Program-made: the position numbers and the translations under genes
The notes under the pieces: generated by a model
Seen by the model: only the letters and a program-made list of their open reading frames with translations
Told to the model about the DNA's origin: nothing
Databases searched by the model: none
Shown here: in pieces, positions 1 through 9,200 of the stretch
Layout of the letters: each line of letters starts with the position of its first letter
Numbering within the stretch: position 1 is the stretch's first letter
NCBI GenBank assembly: GCA_018266435.1
Contig: JAFEAL010000004.1
Location: 62,001-126,000 of the forward strand
Length of the DNA stretch: 64,000 nt
Source: Bacteroidota bacterium
Lineage (GTDB): Bacteria; Bacteroidota; Bacteroidia; Cytophagales; Cyclobacteriaceae
Direction: 5' to 3'

Positions 1-284
1 AACTGTATGCCACTGACCAAACCAATGTGCCGATTGTTACTTTTGGCGGGGCCAATGCGGCAATAGTTTATGACAATATTTATGGAATAAACACACACTA
101 TTTATTTACACTTTATTCCTATTTTTTCGGTCAGATAAAAAGCAGTACCAATTACATTACTCCTGTTTTTATAACCCCCGGAGGAAGCCTGGGAGGCAAT
201 GTGCAAAGAGTATTCATTGCCGACCGGTTTCAAGGTTATAGCAGAATAAAACTTCAACTCTACTACACTTATGTACCTAACTAA
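1..284 (+). CDS. C-terminal end of a DUF4270-like exported protein (partial)
   Basis: The reading frame is open from the window edge (first full codon at base 3) to a TAA at 282-284, so only about the last 93 residues are visible. The fragment is rich in Tyr, Phe and Gly and ends with an alternating basic/hydrophobic strand close to 'RIKLQLYYTYVPN'. A closing strand of this kind is typical of DUF4270 family lipoproteins in Bacteroidota, whose role is unknown. The next gene, a Kelch lipoprotein, begins 10 bases later on the same strand, so the two are probably cotranscribed. The family call rests on the C-terminal pattern and this neighbour only; another secreted beta-rich protein is possible. 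Confidence 0.5.
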   Translation, partial: LYATDQTNVPIVTFGGANAAIVYDNIYGINTHYLFTLYSYFFGQIKSSTNYITPVFITPGGSLGGNVQRVFIADRFQGYSRIKLQLYYTYVPN

Positions 285-294
285 ATCAACTTAT

Positions 295-1491
295 ATGAAG
301 CGATTTTTTATCCTTTCAGGCGGCTTACTTGTTATGCTGGGTCTTATGATCGGCTTAGAGTCTTGCAGCAACCCCAGTACAACTACTTTACCCGGAAGCT
401 GGGACAGGATGGGCAGTTTTGCCGGAATACCCAGACAGGGCGCGGTTAGCTTTGTAATCAATGACATTGCTTATGTGGGGTTGGGGTACAACGGATTGAA
501 CAACATTGCCACTGCATTTTTAACTGATTTTTGGAAATACGACCCGGTAGCTGATGCCTGGTATCAGGTGGCTTCATTTCCCGGAGCAGGAAGAAGGGAT
601 GCTGTTGCATTTGTTATGAATGGTAAAGCATATGTTGGAACTGGTTACAATATCCCAAATGGCGTAAATAATCCTTTGAGCGACTTTTACCAGTTTGATC
701 CTGCGGGTGGTGTGGCCGGGTCTGGCGCATGGACCCGCGTATCAGATTTTGGTGTGCAACAAGATACTGTAGTACTTTTGGCTCGCTACGGCTGCGGTGC
801 ATTTACTGTTAACGGTCGCGGATTTGTAGGTTGGGGTAATGATGTCAACCTGTACGACTACAAAGACTTGTGGGAGTTTGTTCCTACAGCTAACTCACCT
901 AAGTCAGTTTACCCCGGTGTTTGGATTCAACGGCCTGGAGCAGGTTCAAAAAGAGCATTTCCTTTCATCTTTGTTATCAATGACGGGCACAATGATATGG
1001 CTTATGTAGGTGGTGGGTATGATCAGGCCGGAGGCCAATCGTACCCGGTTGATTTTATCCGGTTTGATGTGAGTCAGTTAAGCAATAGCGGATCAGGCAG
1101 CCCGTGGAGTTATTTAAATGGGTTAACCGGAAAAGACAAAAACGGAAACGCCATCACCCAGCCGCGCCCGCGCCAGCAAGCATCAACGTTTTCTATTAAC
1201 GGCTATGGCTACATTACCATGGGCACAGCCGGTGGTGGTGACACCTGGCAGTATGTGCCCGCGGTATTCGATGCCAACGGAAATATTATCAGTGGAGATA
1301 TATGGAATCAATATTTTTCTATCACAACCAATGTGCCCATCACCGGGGCAGCCCGCACTGATGCTGTAGGTTTTACGGTTAGTGTAAGCGGAAAGAGTTA
1401 CGGTATTTTAACTACCGGTGGAAATGGCAGCAGCAGTTTTGATGACTGCTGGCGGTTTGATCCTACCGGTATAGAACCTGATTATAAGTAA
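295..1491 (+). CDS. Kelch-repeat lipoprotein
   Basis: A 398-residue exported protein. The start at 295 gives a lysine/arginine-led hydrophobic signal peptide ending in a lipobox (LESC), so the Cys near residue 24 should be lipidated; an in-frame ATG at 271 would add eight residues and overlap the upstream gene. The rest is repeated Kelch-like blades: 'RQGAVSFVINDIAYVGLGY', 'RRDAVAFVMNGKAYVGTGY', 'GCGAFTVNGRGFVGWG', 'RQQASTFSINGYGYITMG'. Each carries the Arg, hydrophobic, Asn-Gly and aromatic-Val-Gly pattern and is followed by 'DFWKYDP'-type strands. It probably forms a beta-propeller anchored in the outer membrane or periplasm. Ligand unknown. It follows the DUF4270-like gene, and a hairpin lies just downstream. 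Confidence 0.8.
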   Translation: MKRFFILSGGLLVMLGLMIGLESCSNPSTTTLPGSWDRMGSFAGIPRQGAVSFVINDIAYVGLGYNGLNNIATAFLTDFWKYDPVADAWYQVASFPGAGRRDAVAFVMNGKAYVGTGYNIPNGVNNPLSDFYQFDPAGGVAGSGAWTRVSDFGVQQDTVVLLARYGCGAFTVNGRGFVGWGNDVNLYDYKDLWEFVPTANSPKSVYPGVWIQRPGAGSKRAFPFIFVINDGHNDMAYVGGGYDQAGGQSYPVDFIRFDVSQLSNSGSGSPWSYLNGLTGKDKNGNAITQPRPRQQASTFSINGYGYITMGTAGGGDTWQYVPAVFDANGNIISGDIWNQYFSITTNVPITGAARTDAVGFTVSVSGKSYGILTTGGNGSSSFDDCWRFDPTGIEPDYK

Positions 1492-1511
1492 GAGTAGCAA
1501 CCATTGAAATG

Positions 1512-1538
1512 AAAAATCCGGACATGTTCCGGATTTTT
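1512..1538. terminator. Bidirectional hairpin terminator
   Basis: An 11-bp perfect inverted repeat (1512-1522 with 1528-1538) has a 5-base loop. The A5 and T5 ends of the arms supply a U tract in either direction. It lies between the converging Kelch gene (+) and PHP phosphatase gene (-). Confidence 0.8.
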
Positions 1539-1556
1539 CATGTGTAGGTAACCCGA

Positions 1557-2408
1557 TCAAATATCTTTTATTCCATTCTCATCAAAAGCAAACGGCTGCC
1601 ATTTTTGGTCATAGAGAACAAATAATTCGTTAAAGCCCATTTGCTTTAAACCGGTAAGTGTTTTAGAAAAATGATTGATCAGGTCGCTGGTGTGGTGGGC
1701 ATCAGAACTTACCGTAACCGGAATTTTTTTCTTTATTATTTTTTCCAAAATCCACGGGCTGGGGTAGGTGGTGCTTGTTTTCTTTTGATATACTCCGCGG
1801 GTGTTTACTTCGACTATTGACCCTGCTTTTTTGATTGCCGCCAGGGTGAGGTCCAGTTGGTCAACGTACCACGAATCGGTTTCATGAAAAAAAATATTAG
1901 CTATGTTTTGCATCTTAATCTTATCTAAATGGCCGACTACATCGGGCGCGGATGTTTTCACCATTTCGCGGGTTAGTTCAAAATAACGTTCGCAGGCTTT
2001 TCTGAAATTTTTTTTAAAAATTTGTTCAAGCCCTTCGAGAAAAAAAGAATGAGTGCCGTCAATTTCCCAGCCTCTCCCGTCAGAAAATTTTTCCACAAAG
2101 TGTACCGAGCCAATCGTATAGTCAAGTTGTGAACTAAAATCTTTTGGGTTGATAAAATAAGGAATGTAATCGACCTCAAGCCCGGCATAAAGTTGAAGTT
2201 GGGTAGTGTTTTTTTTAAGATGACGGATTTCATTTAAGTAAGAACCGAGTATTTCTTTTTTCATGCACCACTTACTTTCAAAAGGTAGCGGAGCGTGAGA
2301 AGAAAACCCCAAAGAAATTAAGTTTAACTTTTCAGCTTCAGCTATGAGTTGCTGTAAGTTTGATTTACCATCGCAATAGGTGCTGTGCGTATGAAAATTA
2401 AACCACAT
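1557..2408 (-). CDS. PHP-domain histidinol-phosphatase family protein
   Basis: A 283-residue cytoplasmic metal-dependent phosphoesterase of the PHP superfamily, closest to HisJ/HisK histidinol-phosphatases, which remove phosphate from L-histidinol phosphate in histidine synthesis. Visible metal-binding motifs are the N-terminal 'FHTHSTYCDG', 'SHAPLPF', 'GLEVDY', 'GSVHF', 'VGHLDKIK' and the C-terminal 'SSDAHH', in the expected order. Length fits the family. No other his gene is nearby, so the substrate is inferred from family only. It starts 6 bases after the stop of the TPR-CHAT gene and is probably the last gene of that transcript. Confidence 0.8.
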   Translation of the reverse strand: MWFNFHTHSTYCDGKSNLQQLIAEAEKLNLISLGFSSHAPLPFESKWCMKKEILGSYLNEIRHLKKNTTQLQLYAGLEVDYIPYFINPKDFSSQLDYTIGSVHFVEKFSDGRGWEIDGTHSFFLEGLEQIFKKNFRKACERYFELTREMVKTSAPDVVGHLDKIKMQNIANIFFHETDSWYVDQLDLTLAAIKKAGSIVEVNTRGVYQKKTSTTYPSPWILEKIIKKKIPVTVSSDAHHTSDLINHFSKTLTGLKQMGFNELFVLYDQKWQPFAFDENGIKDI

Positions 2409-2414
2409 CAGAGT

Positions 2415-5057
2415 TTATTTTCCGATTAAGACAAACGGTGCCCAGTAATAAGGGGAAGAATATCCGGGGTGCTTCATTACTTGTAACTTTGCTTCCCGAA
2501 TGGCTCGACTGAAATTGTGGTTTTTATTTTCCAAAAGATGTTTATAAAAATCAATCATCAGCTCTGAAGTGGATTCATCGGATACTTTCCAAAACGAAAC
2601 GATAATACTCTTTGCCCCGGCATACGTTAAGGCTCGCGATAAGCCAATTACGCCCTCGCCTTTGGTAAATTTTCCCAGCCCAGTTTCGCAGGCGGAGAGT
2701 ACCACCAGGTCGGCTCCGAAATTCATGTTGTAGATTTCCCGACAATAAAGGTTTCCATCTTCGGTGTTGCCTGAGTTCAGAAAAATTTCAGATTGAGAAG
2801 GGTTATCTGAATCTACTATTCCATGAGTGGCCAGGTGAAGGATGTTAAATTTTTGTAATTCTTTCGATTTGATCAAGTCCTCGTTTGCGCGGGCATAGGT
2901 GTACACTTTAGCATTAGCCTGAAATAATTGGGCAATGGTATTCACTTCATTTTCGGTAGCCGGTAAATCTGATAAATTTTTACTTGAGTCAAAACGAATG
3001 GGGGCACACAAGAATACGTTATTCATTGTGGTTGACATTTTTGATTTACTCTTCTGCAACATTAAGCCGGCAGAGAATTCATAACTCAATGCCCATTTAT
3101 TGATGAAATAGTCGGTTGAATTAAAATTTTGTCCAGCTGTTTTTTTAAGTGGCAAGGCTTCAAAAGGAAGTGCACTGAGTCTGCCCGATGGAATGATTAC
3201 CAACTCGTGGATGGAAGCATTGACCCTGGGGCGGAGTATTTTTCTGAGTGACTGGGTTTGGCTGAATATTTCAAAGTTGCTGTACAGCAGGCTGTTGATA
3301 AAACCTTTGCAATTGCGGTCAAAATCATCCGGAAGGCTTTGCCTGTACACGTTAAATTTTTTAGTAGAGATGACAAACTGGTATATTTTCTTTTTTCGGT
3401 TGGCTACAAAAAAACTGACTACAGCCTGGCCCGGGTTTAAAGTAGTTTGCAGGTCATTTATAGATGCCGGTGCGTTATTGTATTTTAAATTGTAGTAGGC
3501 CGGATAGTCTTTTTCTAATTTTTTGATAAACCGGTCATAGTCTAACTTACTTTCGTACAGGGCACTTCTAAAATATTTCTCATCATTGGCTTCGGGTTTC
3601 CCGGCCAGTTTTTCTACGAGGTAAGCGATGTTTGATTTTTTATTTTTCTCTTCTTCTAATAATTCACCGGGTATTCCGGCAAAAGATTTGGCTTGCGTAT
3701 CAGCAATGGACTCCTGAAGCACAGCCGACTTACTTTTTTCGGCAAAGTAAAAGGCTGTCTTTACGAACGGGTCCGGTTTAATAACCATTTCACTAATGGC
3801 AAAAGCTATGCGCACCCCGTCTTCATACACTTCATTAGCCAAAGATCCTAATTCTATTTTGTCATTTTCATAACTGCTGTTTTTGCGGATGGTATCAATC
3901 AAACTATCGCACGATTGAAGGCATGACAAGGCCAATGTAATGTCTTTCAGTTTTAACGTTTTGCCGTAGTATTGGGCTTCCAGTGCTTGTGCTTTTAAGT
4001 TGAGTGAATACAAGAGTACTTTTCCATTATAAAAATTTTGTACGGCAGGGTTTTTTTGCAGAGACTCATTCTGAAATGAAATAGAGTTGGCAACCAAGGC
4101 GTGTTGAAAATCATCAAGTGCTCCGGCATAATTGTTTTCACTGAGTTTTATACTACCAAGCTGATTGAGTGTTTCGGCAATATCGGGGTGTTTGGTGCCG
4201 TAGTTTTTTTGGTAAATGGAAAGTGCTTTATCAAAATAGGCTAAAGCCACTTCATTTTTTTTCATTTTTAAATAGGTACGTCCGAGATTTGCCAGTACTA
4301 ATGCTTCGTTGGGGTGCCCGTTAGGATACGTTTTTCTCCATATAGAAAGTGCTTTTTCAAAGTGGTTAGAGGCATCGCCATACATTTCAAGTTTAAGGTT
4401 CATCAGGCCAATATTGGTATTGGCTACGGCTATTTTGGGGTGATCTTGGTCGTAAATTTTTTCATAAATGGAGAATGCTTTCTCGTAGTAATCCAGCCCT
4501 TTGTCGGCATTGCTGCTGCCGTAAACCAAGCCAAGATCATTCAGCGATGCGGCTACCTCTTCGCTCTCATCTCCAAAAACTTGTTGACGAATTTGTAAAG
4601 CTTGTAATCCGTTTTCTTCTGCCTGGCTGAGTCTTCCTACACTCCAATAGAGCAGGCTTAAGTTTGAAAAACAGGTTGCACTCTCGGGTGTATGTTGTTG
4701 ACCCAATTGCCCGAATTGATCACGTGCCTTTTCGAAGTGGTCTTGGGCCAGGTCGCTCCGGCCCCTCAGCAGATTGAGGTAGCCCAGGTTATTTTGTACA
4801 GTTGCCTGAATAAAAGCATCATCCGAATTTATTTTTGATAGGAGAGAGGCCGCCTCGTTTAGTTTACCCAACCCCATCAAGGCTTCTGCTTCTTTATTTT
4901 TCAGTGCATCAGAAGATTGTGGTTGTGACCGGATGGTTTTCAAAGCTTGGTCATAATCGGCATGTAAAATCATCTGATTGATGCGTTGCTCAAGGGTCTG
5001 TCCTAAAGAACTTAAGGCAATCCATGACAAAAGGAATATAGTCAATAGTTGTTTCAT
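2415..5057 (-). CDS. Exported TPR-CHAT domain protein (caspase-like peptidase)
   Basis: An 880-residue protein with a signal peptide (about residues 1-19, ending SSLGQ), so it acts in the periplasm or outside the cell. Residues about 30-340 are tandem tetratricopeptide repeats of the 42-residue TPR_12/kinesin-light-chain kind (A-x-L-x-NLG-x-x-Y signatures). A helical linker follows, then a C-terminal CHAT domain with the caspase-like dyad: His745 in 'LHLATHG' and Cys790 in 'LVVLSACETGLG'. Both residues are present, so it could be an active cysteine peptidase. Its ATG overlaps the stop of the upstream barrel gene by one base (TAATG), implying translational coupling. Substrate and activation signal cannot be read from sequence. 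Confidence 0.88.
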   Translation of the reverse strand: MKQLLTIFLLSWIALSSLGQTLEQRINQMILHADYDQALKTIRSQPQSSDALKNKEAEALMGLGKLNEAASLLSKINSDDAFIQATVQNNLGYLNLLRGRSDLAQDHFEKARDQFGQLGQQHTPESATCFSNLSLLYWSVGRLSQAEENGLQALQIRQQVFGDESEEVAASLNDLGLVYGSSNADKGLDYYEKAFSIYEKIYDQDHPKIAVANTNIGLMNLKLEMYGDASNHFEKALSIWRKTYPNGHPNEALVLANLGRTYLKMKKNEVALAYFDKALSIYQKNYGTKHPDIAETLNQLGSIKLSENNYAGALDDFQHALVANSISFQNESLQKNPAVQNFYNGKVLLYSLNLKAQALEAQYYGKTLKLKDITLALSCLQSCDSLIDTIRKNSSYENDKIELGSLANEVYEDGVRIAFAISEMVIKPDPFVKTAFYFAEKSKSAVLQESIADTQAKSFAGIPGELLEEEKNKKSNIAYLVEKLAGKPEANDEKYFRSALYESKLDYDRFIKKLEKDYPAYYNLKYNNAPASINDLQTTLNPGQAVVSFFVANRKKKIYQFVISTKKFNVYRQSLPDDFDRNCKGFINSLLYSNFEIFSQTQSLRKILRPRVNASIHELVIIPSGRLSALPFEALPLKKTAGQNFNSTDYFINKWALSYEFSAGLMLQKSKSKMSTTMNNVFLCAPIRFDSSKNLSDLPATENEVNTIAQLFQANAKVYTYARANEDLIKSKELQKFNILHLATHGIVDSDNPSQSEIFLNSGNTEDGNLYCREIYNMNFGADLVVLSACETGLGKFTKGEGVIGLSRALTYAGAKSIIVSFWKVSDESTSELMIDFYKHLLENKNHNFSRAIREAKLQVMKHPGYSSPYYWAPFVLIGK

Positions 5058-6004
5058 TAGAACCGATAACTATAAGTGAGGGAGGTAACAAACTCGCGCG
5101 AAAGTCCGTCCGGATTTTTTTCTCGTTGGATAAACCGATTACCGACTAATAGTTTAATGGATGAGTTGACATTGAAATGATATCCCAATGTGTAAATTCC
5201 TGAAAGGGCAAGACCATCGCTGCCAGACGAAATTTTTGGAGTGAGGGAGTTATTGATTAAAGATGGCACTTGTATGTCATCACGGTTTATCCGATAAATA
5301 GGAAGCAAGCCTATGCTTGCATTGAATCTAGAAAAGCGGAAATCCCGTTCAACCCGAATCATAATATCTTTTCCGCGCTGAAGGTTGTTGGATTGCGCAT
5401 AGCGAAGGATGTAGGACGTGTCGGCCGGATCTTCTTTTCTCCATTCACCCCACCAAAACCCATTTTGGTTTCTATCCAATGCCTGTTGATACCCCACGGC
5501 AATCAGCCATTTTCTGGTAATGATAGACGCGCCCAAAATCAGGTCATGTGTACCCAAACTGGTTTGGTAATACATGGGCAAACTTCGCCCCTGATACTGC
5601 TGCTGGTCTCCGTTGTTGGATGGAATTTTTGTTCCTACAGTTACATTAATATCCAATTCATCCGTGCGCACGATGTTTTTTGTTACACTCAACGAAATGT
5701 CACTCAGGCTTTGGTAGGTTCCTAAATGTCCACTGGAAATCAGGTACGGTATTTTGGCCTGCACGATGTACTTGTCGCCCAAACCAATGTTGGCTTCCAG
5801 GGTAGAGACCCAGATATGATTGTTGAAATGAGTAATTCCATAATACTGACTGAATTCTATTGAGCGAAGTTTTACGTTGGTGTTTTTATTAAAAGGCTGA
5901 TCGGGCTTCATGGCGCCCATGGTGCAAAAACCGGCATCGCTGCACCCTTGGCCAACCGCCCATGCATGGATGAACACAAACAGTATGACAAGACCTCTGT
6001 TCAT
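5057..6004 (-). CDS. Putative outer-membrane beta-barrel protein
   Basis: A 315-residue exported protein. The start at 6004 gives a clean signal peptide (MNRGLVILFVFIHAWAVGQ) directly before a conserved-looking 'GCSDAGFCTMGAMKPD' segment with two Cys that could form a disulfide. The remainder alternates polar and hydrophobic residues, is rich in Tyr, Gly and Asn, and ends with an aromatic terminal strand (TSLTYSYRF), as in barrels inserted by the BAM machinery. An in-frame ATG at 6046 would spoil the signal peptide. It is translationally coupled to the downstream TPR-CHAT gene, so the two may work together. I do not recognise a precise transporter family. Confidence 0.65.
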   Translation of the reverse strand: MNRGLVILFVFIHAWAVGQGCSDAGFCTMGAMKPDQPFNKNTNVKLRSIEFSQYYGITHFNNHIWVSTLEANIGLGDKYIVQAKIPYLISSGHLGTYQSLSDISLSVTKNIVRTDELDINVTVGTKIPSNNGDQQQYQGRSLPMYYQTSLGTHDLILGASIITRKWLIAVGYQQALDRNQNGFWWGEWRKEDPADTSYILRYAQSNNLQRGKDIMIRVERDFRFSRFNASIGLLPIYRINRDDIQVPSLINNSLTPKISSGSDGLALSGIYTLGYHFNVNSSIKLLVGNRFIQREKNPDGLSREFVTSLTYSYRF

Positions 6005-6092
6005 TTTAAAAAATGTTCTGTAAAATCTCAGCCAAATGAAGTACACAAAAATAATCTAATGCAGGTACAAACAGAGGATAGGTATTTTGCGA

Positions 6093-6440
6093 TCAGCCTA
6101 CCCTTTTTGCTTTATAGTTTTCTTTTGTTAGTATCTGAACTACTTTATCGCGCAGGTCGCCTTGCAAAATAATCTCACCGTCTTTGCATGACCCGCCTAC
6201 ACCACATTGGGTTTTTAATTTTTTTGTAAGGATTTCCAGGTCTTCACTTTTTCCTGCAAAGCCGGTAACGATAGTCACTTGTTTTCCGGCTCGCCCGCTT
6301 TTATCCAGGCTGACTTTCAGGTTTTGTTGTTGGGGTGGAAGAGTCCCCTGTTCTTGTGCTTCGGAATAATCGTATTGAAAATTTTGGTTGGTGGAGTACA
6401 CCACACCTTCCCGATTTTTCCAATCATTTTTTTTTGACAT
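6093..6440 (-). CDS. SUI1/YciH family translation initiation factor homolog
   Basis: A 115-residue cytoplasmic protein whose C-terminal 75 residues form a SUI1/eIF1-like domain: a 'RAGKQVTIVTGF' strand, then 'LKTQCGVGGSCKDGEIILQG' and 'DLRDKVVQIL'. The Cys-Gly-x-Gly-Gly stretch is characteristic of bacterial YciH. YciH-type proteins resemble eukaryotic eIF1 and are reported to influence start-site selection, but their role in Bacteroidota is unsettled. The N-terminal 40 residues are polar and probably disordered. The gene begins 4 bases after the J-domain gene stop, so both are likely on one transcript. Confidence 0.88.
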   Translation of the reverse strand: MSKKNDWKNREGVVYSTNQNFQYDYSEAQEQGTLPPQQQNLKVSLDKSGRAGKQVTIVTGFAGKSEDLEILTKKLKTQCGVGGSCKDGEIILQGDLRDKVVQILTKENYKAKRVG

Positions 6441-6444
6441 AGTT

Positions 6445-7218
6445 TTAAAATTTATGCACTTGCAGAAACACTACGTTCAGCAGGAATAAAATAATATTAA
6501 CGATTCCCAGGTTAAACCTGAACTCCACTCCCTTCCAATAAAAAGTTCCAAGCAATGATGTAATCAACAATAACAATGGCCAAAAAATAAAAATACCATA
6601 AATCGACAGGCTGATGGGGATTATGGTGTGAGTCTGCTGATTTTCCAGGCTGATGGGCACAGCAAATAAAACCGATTGGTAAATATTTAATGGAGTAACT
6701 TTGCTGATCTTTTGGGCGGATGCACGGTTAATGTTTACCGATTTACCATCTTTTAGTTTCAATTTTAGCGTGGACCCGGTGCTCTCATATTGCATTACAA
6801 TTTGAGTTGTGGTTTTTACTTTAGGCAAGGCGTAGTCGGTAATCAGGATAATGGAGAATAGGAGGGTCAGTCGGGATACCATTTGGGCATAGCGCAAGTT
6901 GCGGGCCATCATAGCCAGTATTTCCTGGCGGTGAGTAGGCTTTCGTTGTGCTTGTGGTTGTGGACGATAGCGGGGATCTCGGTGCGTAGGCCGGGGTTGC
7001 TGCACTTCAGCACCTTTGAGCATCTGGTCATAAAAAGCTTTGCGCAGCGGGTCACTCAATATTTCATAGGCTTCATTGGCTTCTTTAAAAATGGACTCGG
7101 CTTGAGGGGAAGGATTTTTGTCAGGATGAAATTGTAAAGCCAGTTGCCGGTAGGCGTGCTTAATCTCGGCAGCACTGGCATTAATACTTAGCCCCAGTAT
7201 GAAGTAATAATTTTTCAC
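6445..7218 (-). CDS. Membrane-anchored J-domain (DnaJ-like) protein
   Basis: A 257-residue protein with an N-terminal J domain (residues 1-65: '[20 protein letters not shown]', the HPD tripeptide in 'LQFHPDKNP', and '[19 protein letters not shown]'). A basic Gln/Pro/Arg linker follows, then three or four hydrophobic segments (about 118-135, 195-220 and 235-254). It lacks the G/F, zinc-finger and C-terminal domains of DnaJ, so it is a specialised co-chaperone that would recruit DnaK to the inner membrane. The start codon is GTG at 7218; no upstream ATG is in frame. SUI1 follows after 4 bases. Confidence 0.85.
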   Translation of the reverse strand: MKNYYFILGLSINASAAEIKHAYRQLALQFHPDKNPSPQAESIFKEANEAYEILSDPLRKAFYDQMLKGAEVQQPRPTHRDPRYRPQPQAQRKPTHRQEILAMMARNLRYAQMVSRLTLLFSIILITDYALPKVKTTTQIVMQYESTGSTLKLKLKDGKSVNINRASAQKISKVTPLNIYQSVLFAVPISLENQQTHTIIPISLSIYGIFIFWPLLLLITSLLGTFYWKGVEFRFNLGIVNIILFLLNVVFLQVHKF

Positions 7219-7238
7219 ACGTTTTGTAAAGATAAAAA

Positions 7239-7267
7239 AATAAAGCCCCGCGAGGCAGGGCTTTATT
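7239..7267 (-). terminator. Rho-independent terminator after the universal stress gene
   Basis: A 10-bp inverted repeat (7239-7248 with 7258-7267) with a 9-base loop is followed on the minus strand by a T-rich run. It lies 18 bases after the stop of the gene at 7285. Confidence 0.8.
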
Positions 7268-7284
7268 CAGATAATGATTTTTTG

Positions 7285-8142
7285 TTAAGACCGGTGCTTG
7301 ACAACAAAGGTAAGTACAGGGCATTTGAGTGAGCGGCCTACAACATCTTCGGCAATGCTGCCGGCTAGTATGTGAGCAAAACCGGTGCGGCCATGGGTGG
7401 CCATACCGATCAGGTCTGCTTTGATGCTGTCGGCAAAGTAAATGATTCCATCCTCTTCCGAGAGGTCGCTGTACACATTGAGCGTGTAGTTTTTTAGTTG
7501 TAGTTTTTTGGCAAACTTCTGCATGGCGTCCAGCACTACACGGTCTCGCTGAAAGTTAGCCGGGGTATTGATGTGCACCAGGTGGATGGTGGAGTTATAA
7601 ATCTCTTGTGTGCGTTTGATCATTTTTGAAAAAACTTCTTCATCCTTGCTCATACTGGTAGCATAAACTATATTTTTAAAATTGGTAGTAGCTGGTTTGG
7701 TCTGAACGGTTAAAACCGGGCAGCGGGAGAGGCGCACTACTTTTTGTGTATTGGTACCGATCACCATTTCTGCCAATTTGGTTTGCCCTTTGGTGCCCAT
7801 TATGATCAGATCTACTTTTTGCTCTGAAACGATTGTTGTGATTCCGTGATAGGCATTTCCTACGCGAAGTTCTCCGGTGACCGTTACGGCTGAATATTTT
7901 GGGTCTTTTACCAGTTTTTCAAGCTGAGCCTTAGATCTTTTTAACAATTCAAAAGTGTACATCCGGTCTTCCCAATCGGCCTTGCGCCATTCTCCGGTAA
8001 TGCGATAAGACTCTTGTGTTATTTCTTCCACCACGTGAAGAGCAATAATTTCGGCTTTGTCTTTTTTAGCAATGTCAAAAGCTACATCAAAGGCAATGCT
8101 GGATGTCTTTGAAAAATCTACCGGTACAAGAATTTTTTTCAT
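7285..8142 (-). CDS. Tandem universal stress protein (UspA family)
   Basis: A 285-residue cytoplasmic protein made of two UspA domains (about 1-148 and 155-285). Each begins with a beta strand like 'KILVPVDFSKTS'. Each ends with the ATP-binding signature G-x2-G-x9-G: 'IIMGTKGQTKLAEMVIGTNT' in the first and 'GMATHGRTGFAHILAGSIA' in the second, both followed by 'CPVLT'. Family members bind ATP and are linked to stress survival; the specific trigger here is unknown. It is a single-gene unit with its own terminator downstream and about 157 bases of non-coding leader upstream. Confidence 0.92.
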   Translation of the reverse strand: MKKILVPVDFSKTSSIAFDVAFDIAKKDKAEIIALHVVEEITQESYRITGEWRKADWEDRMYTFELLKRSKAQLEKLVKDPKYSAVTVTGELRVGNAYHGITTIVSEQKVDLIIMGTKGQTKLAEMVIGTNTQKVVRLSRCPVLTVQTKPATTNFKNIVYATSMSKDEEVFSKMIKRTQEIYNSTIHLVHINTPANFQRDRVVLDAMQKFAKKLQLKNYTLNVYSDLSEEDGIIYFADSIKADLIGMATHGRTGFAHILAGSIAEDVVGRSLKCPVLTFVVKHRS

Positions 8143-8299
8143 GGGTTTATAATTTTATGTTAGTTCACATGAAATAGCCAAACTATTCACTCAGCCACTT
8201 CTAAAGAAATATATTTTATAGTCCGAAGGTAGGGAAATTTGCAATAATATCAATCGTGATTTTCGTCACGTAGCCGGGTGATTTTTCTTAGATGTAAGA

Positions 8300-9187
8300 T
8301 CAGATTAATGTGCCGAGCCCAAAGAGCACTACAAAAAGAAGAGTTGACAAGGCCATTTGTTTCAGCATAGGATCAAGCTTTTCTGATGGCAGCTTGGCTA
8401 CCTTTTTTCCGTTAATCAAAAAAAGCGGACTACCTAATAGAAATAGAAACTGGGTCATCGAACTAAGGTTAATCAGCGTAAAAGCAATGGCACACGCAAG
8501 TCCCGCAACTAATAGAAACCAATGATACCGGATGGCTTTCTGTCGGCCAATTCTTACTGGGATAGAAAACTTTCCTGCACTGCGATCGGATTCAATGTCT
8601 CGTATGTTATTGATGTTGAGAACGGCCACCGAGAAAAAACCACAACTTAGGGCGGGTAATAGTTGTGACCATGAGAATGATTTGGTAAACAAATATTGTG
8701 AGCCGATTACACCAATTAAACCAAAAAAAATAAATACAGATAAGTCGCCCAGTCCAATGTACCCATACGGTTTTTTTCCTACCGTATAAGCAACAGCGGC
8801 CAGGATGGAGAGCAGCCCAAGGATAAGAAAAAAAAGAATAGACCGGAGATCCCAGCCGAATGAAATATAGAGCAGTGAAATGCCACTGACTATACACAGA
8901 CAAATAAAAACAAAAATTGCATACCGCATTTGGTTTATAGAGATGGCTCCACTTTGTACCATACGCAGAGGCCCTTTTCTTTCCGGGTGATCGGCCCCGT
9001 GTACTGTGTCGCCATAGTCGTTGGCTAAGTTAGAAAGGATTTGTAAAAAAACGGTGGTAAGGCAACACAGAAAAAATAAGATACCTTCAAACCGGTGCTG
9101 AGCGGCCGCCAAAAAACCGCCCATGGCAATGCAAGAAAGTGAGAGCGGCAAGGTGCGGAGGCGAAAGGCTTCTATCCAGGCTTTCAT
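8300..9187 (-). CDS. menA: 1,4-dihydroxy-2-naphthoate polyprenyltransferase
   Basis: A 295-residue integral membrane prenyltransferase of the UbiA superfamily. It attaches the polyprenyl tail to 1,4-dihydroxy-2-naphthoate to give demethylmenaquinone. The first Asp-rich motif is 'NDYGDTVHGAD' and the second is 'NNIRDIESDRSAGK'; eight to nine hydrophobic helices follow the family pattern, and 'AFRLRTLPLSLS' at the N terminus is typical of MenA. The start at 9187 (ATG) is preferred over a TTG at 9196. The later methylation step is encoded at 47304. The last base of a TACATTTG box lies 14 bases upstream of the ATG. Confidence 0.92.
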   Translation of the reverse strand: MKAWIEAFRLRTLPLSLSCIAMGGFLAAAQHRFEGILFFLCCLTTVFLQILSNLANDYGDTVHGADHPERKGPLRMVQSGAISINQMRYAIFVFICLCIVSGISLLYISFGWDLRSILFFLILGLLSILAAVAYTVGKKPYGYIGLGDLSVFIFFGLIGVIGSQYLFTKSFSWSQLLPALSCGFFSVAVLNINNIRDIESDRSAGKFSIPVRIGRQKAIRYHWFLLVAGLACAIAFTLINLSSMTQFLFLLGSPLFLINGKKVAKLPSEKLDPMLKQMALSTLLFVVLFGLGTLI

Positions 9188-9200
9188 GGTTGGCAAAGGT

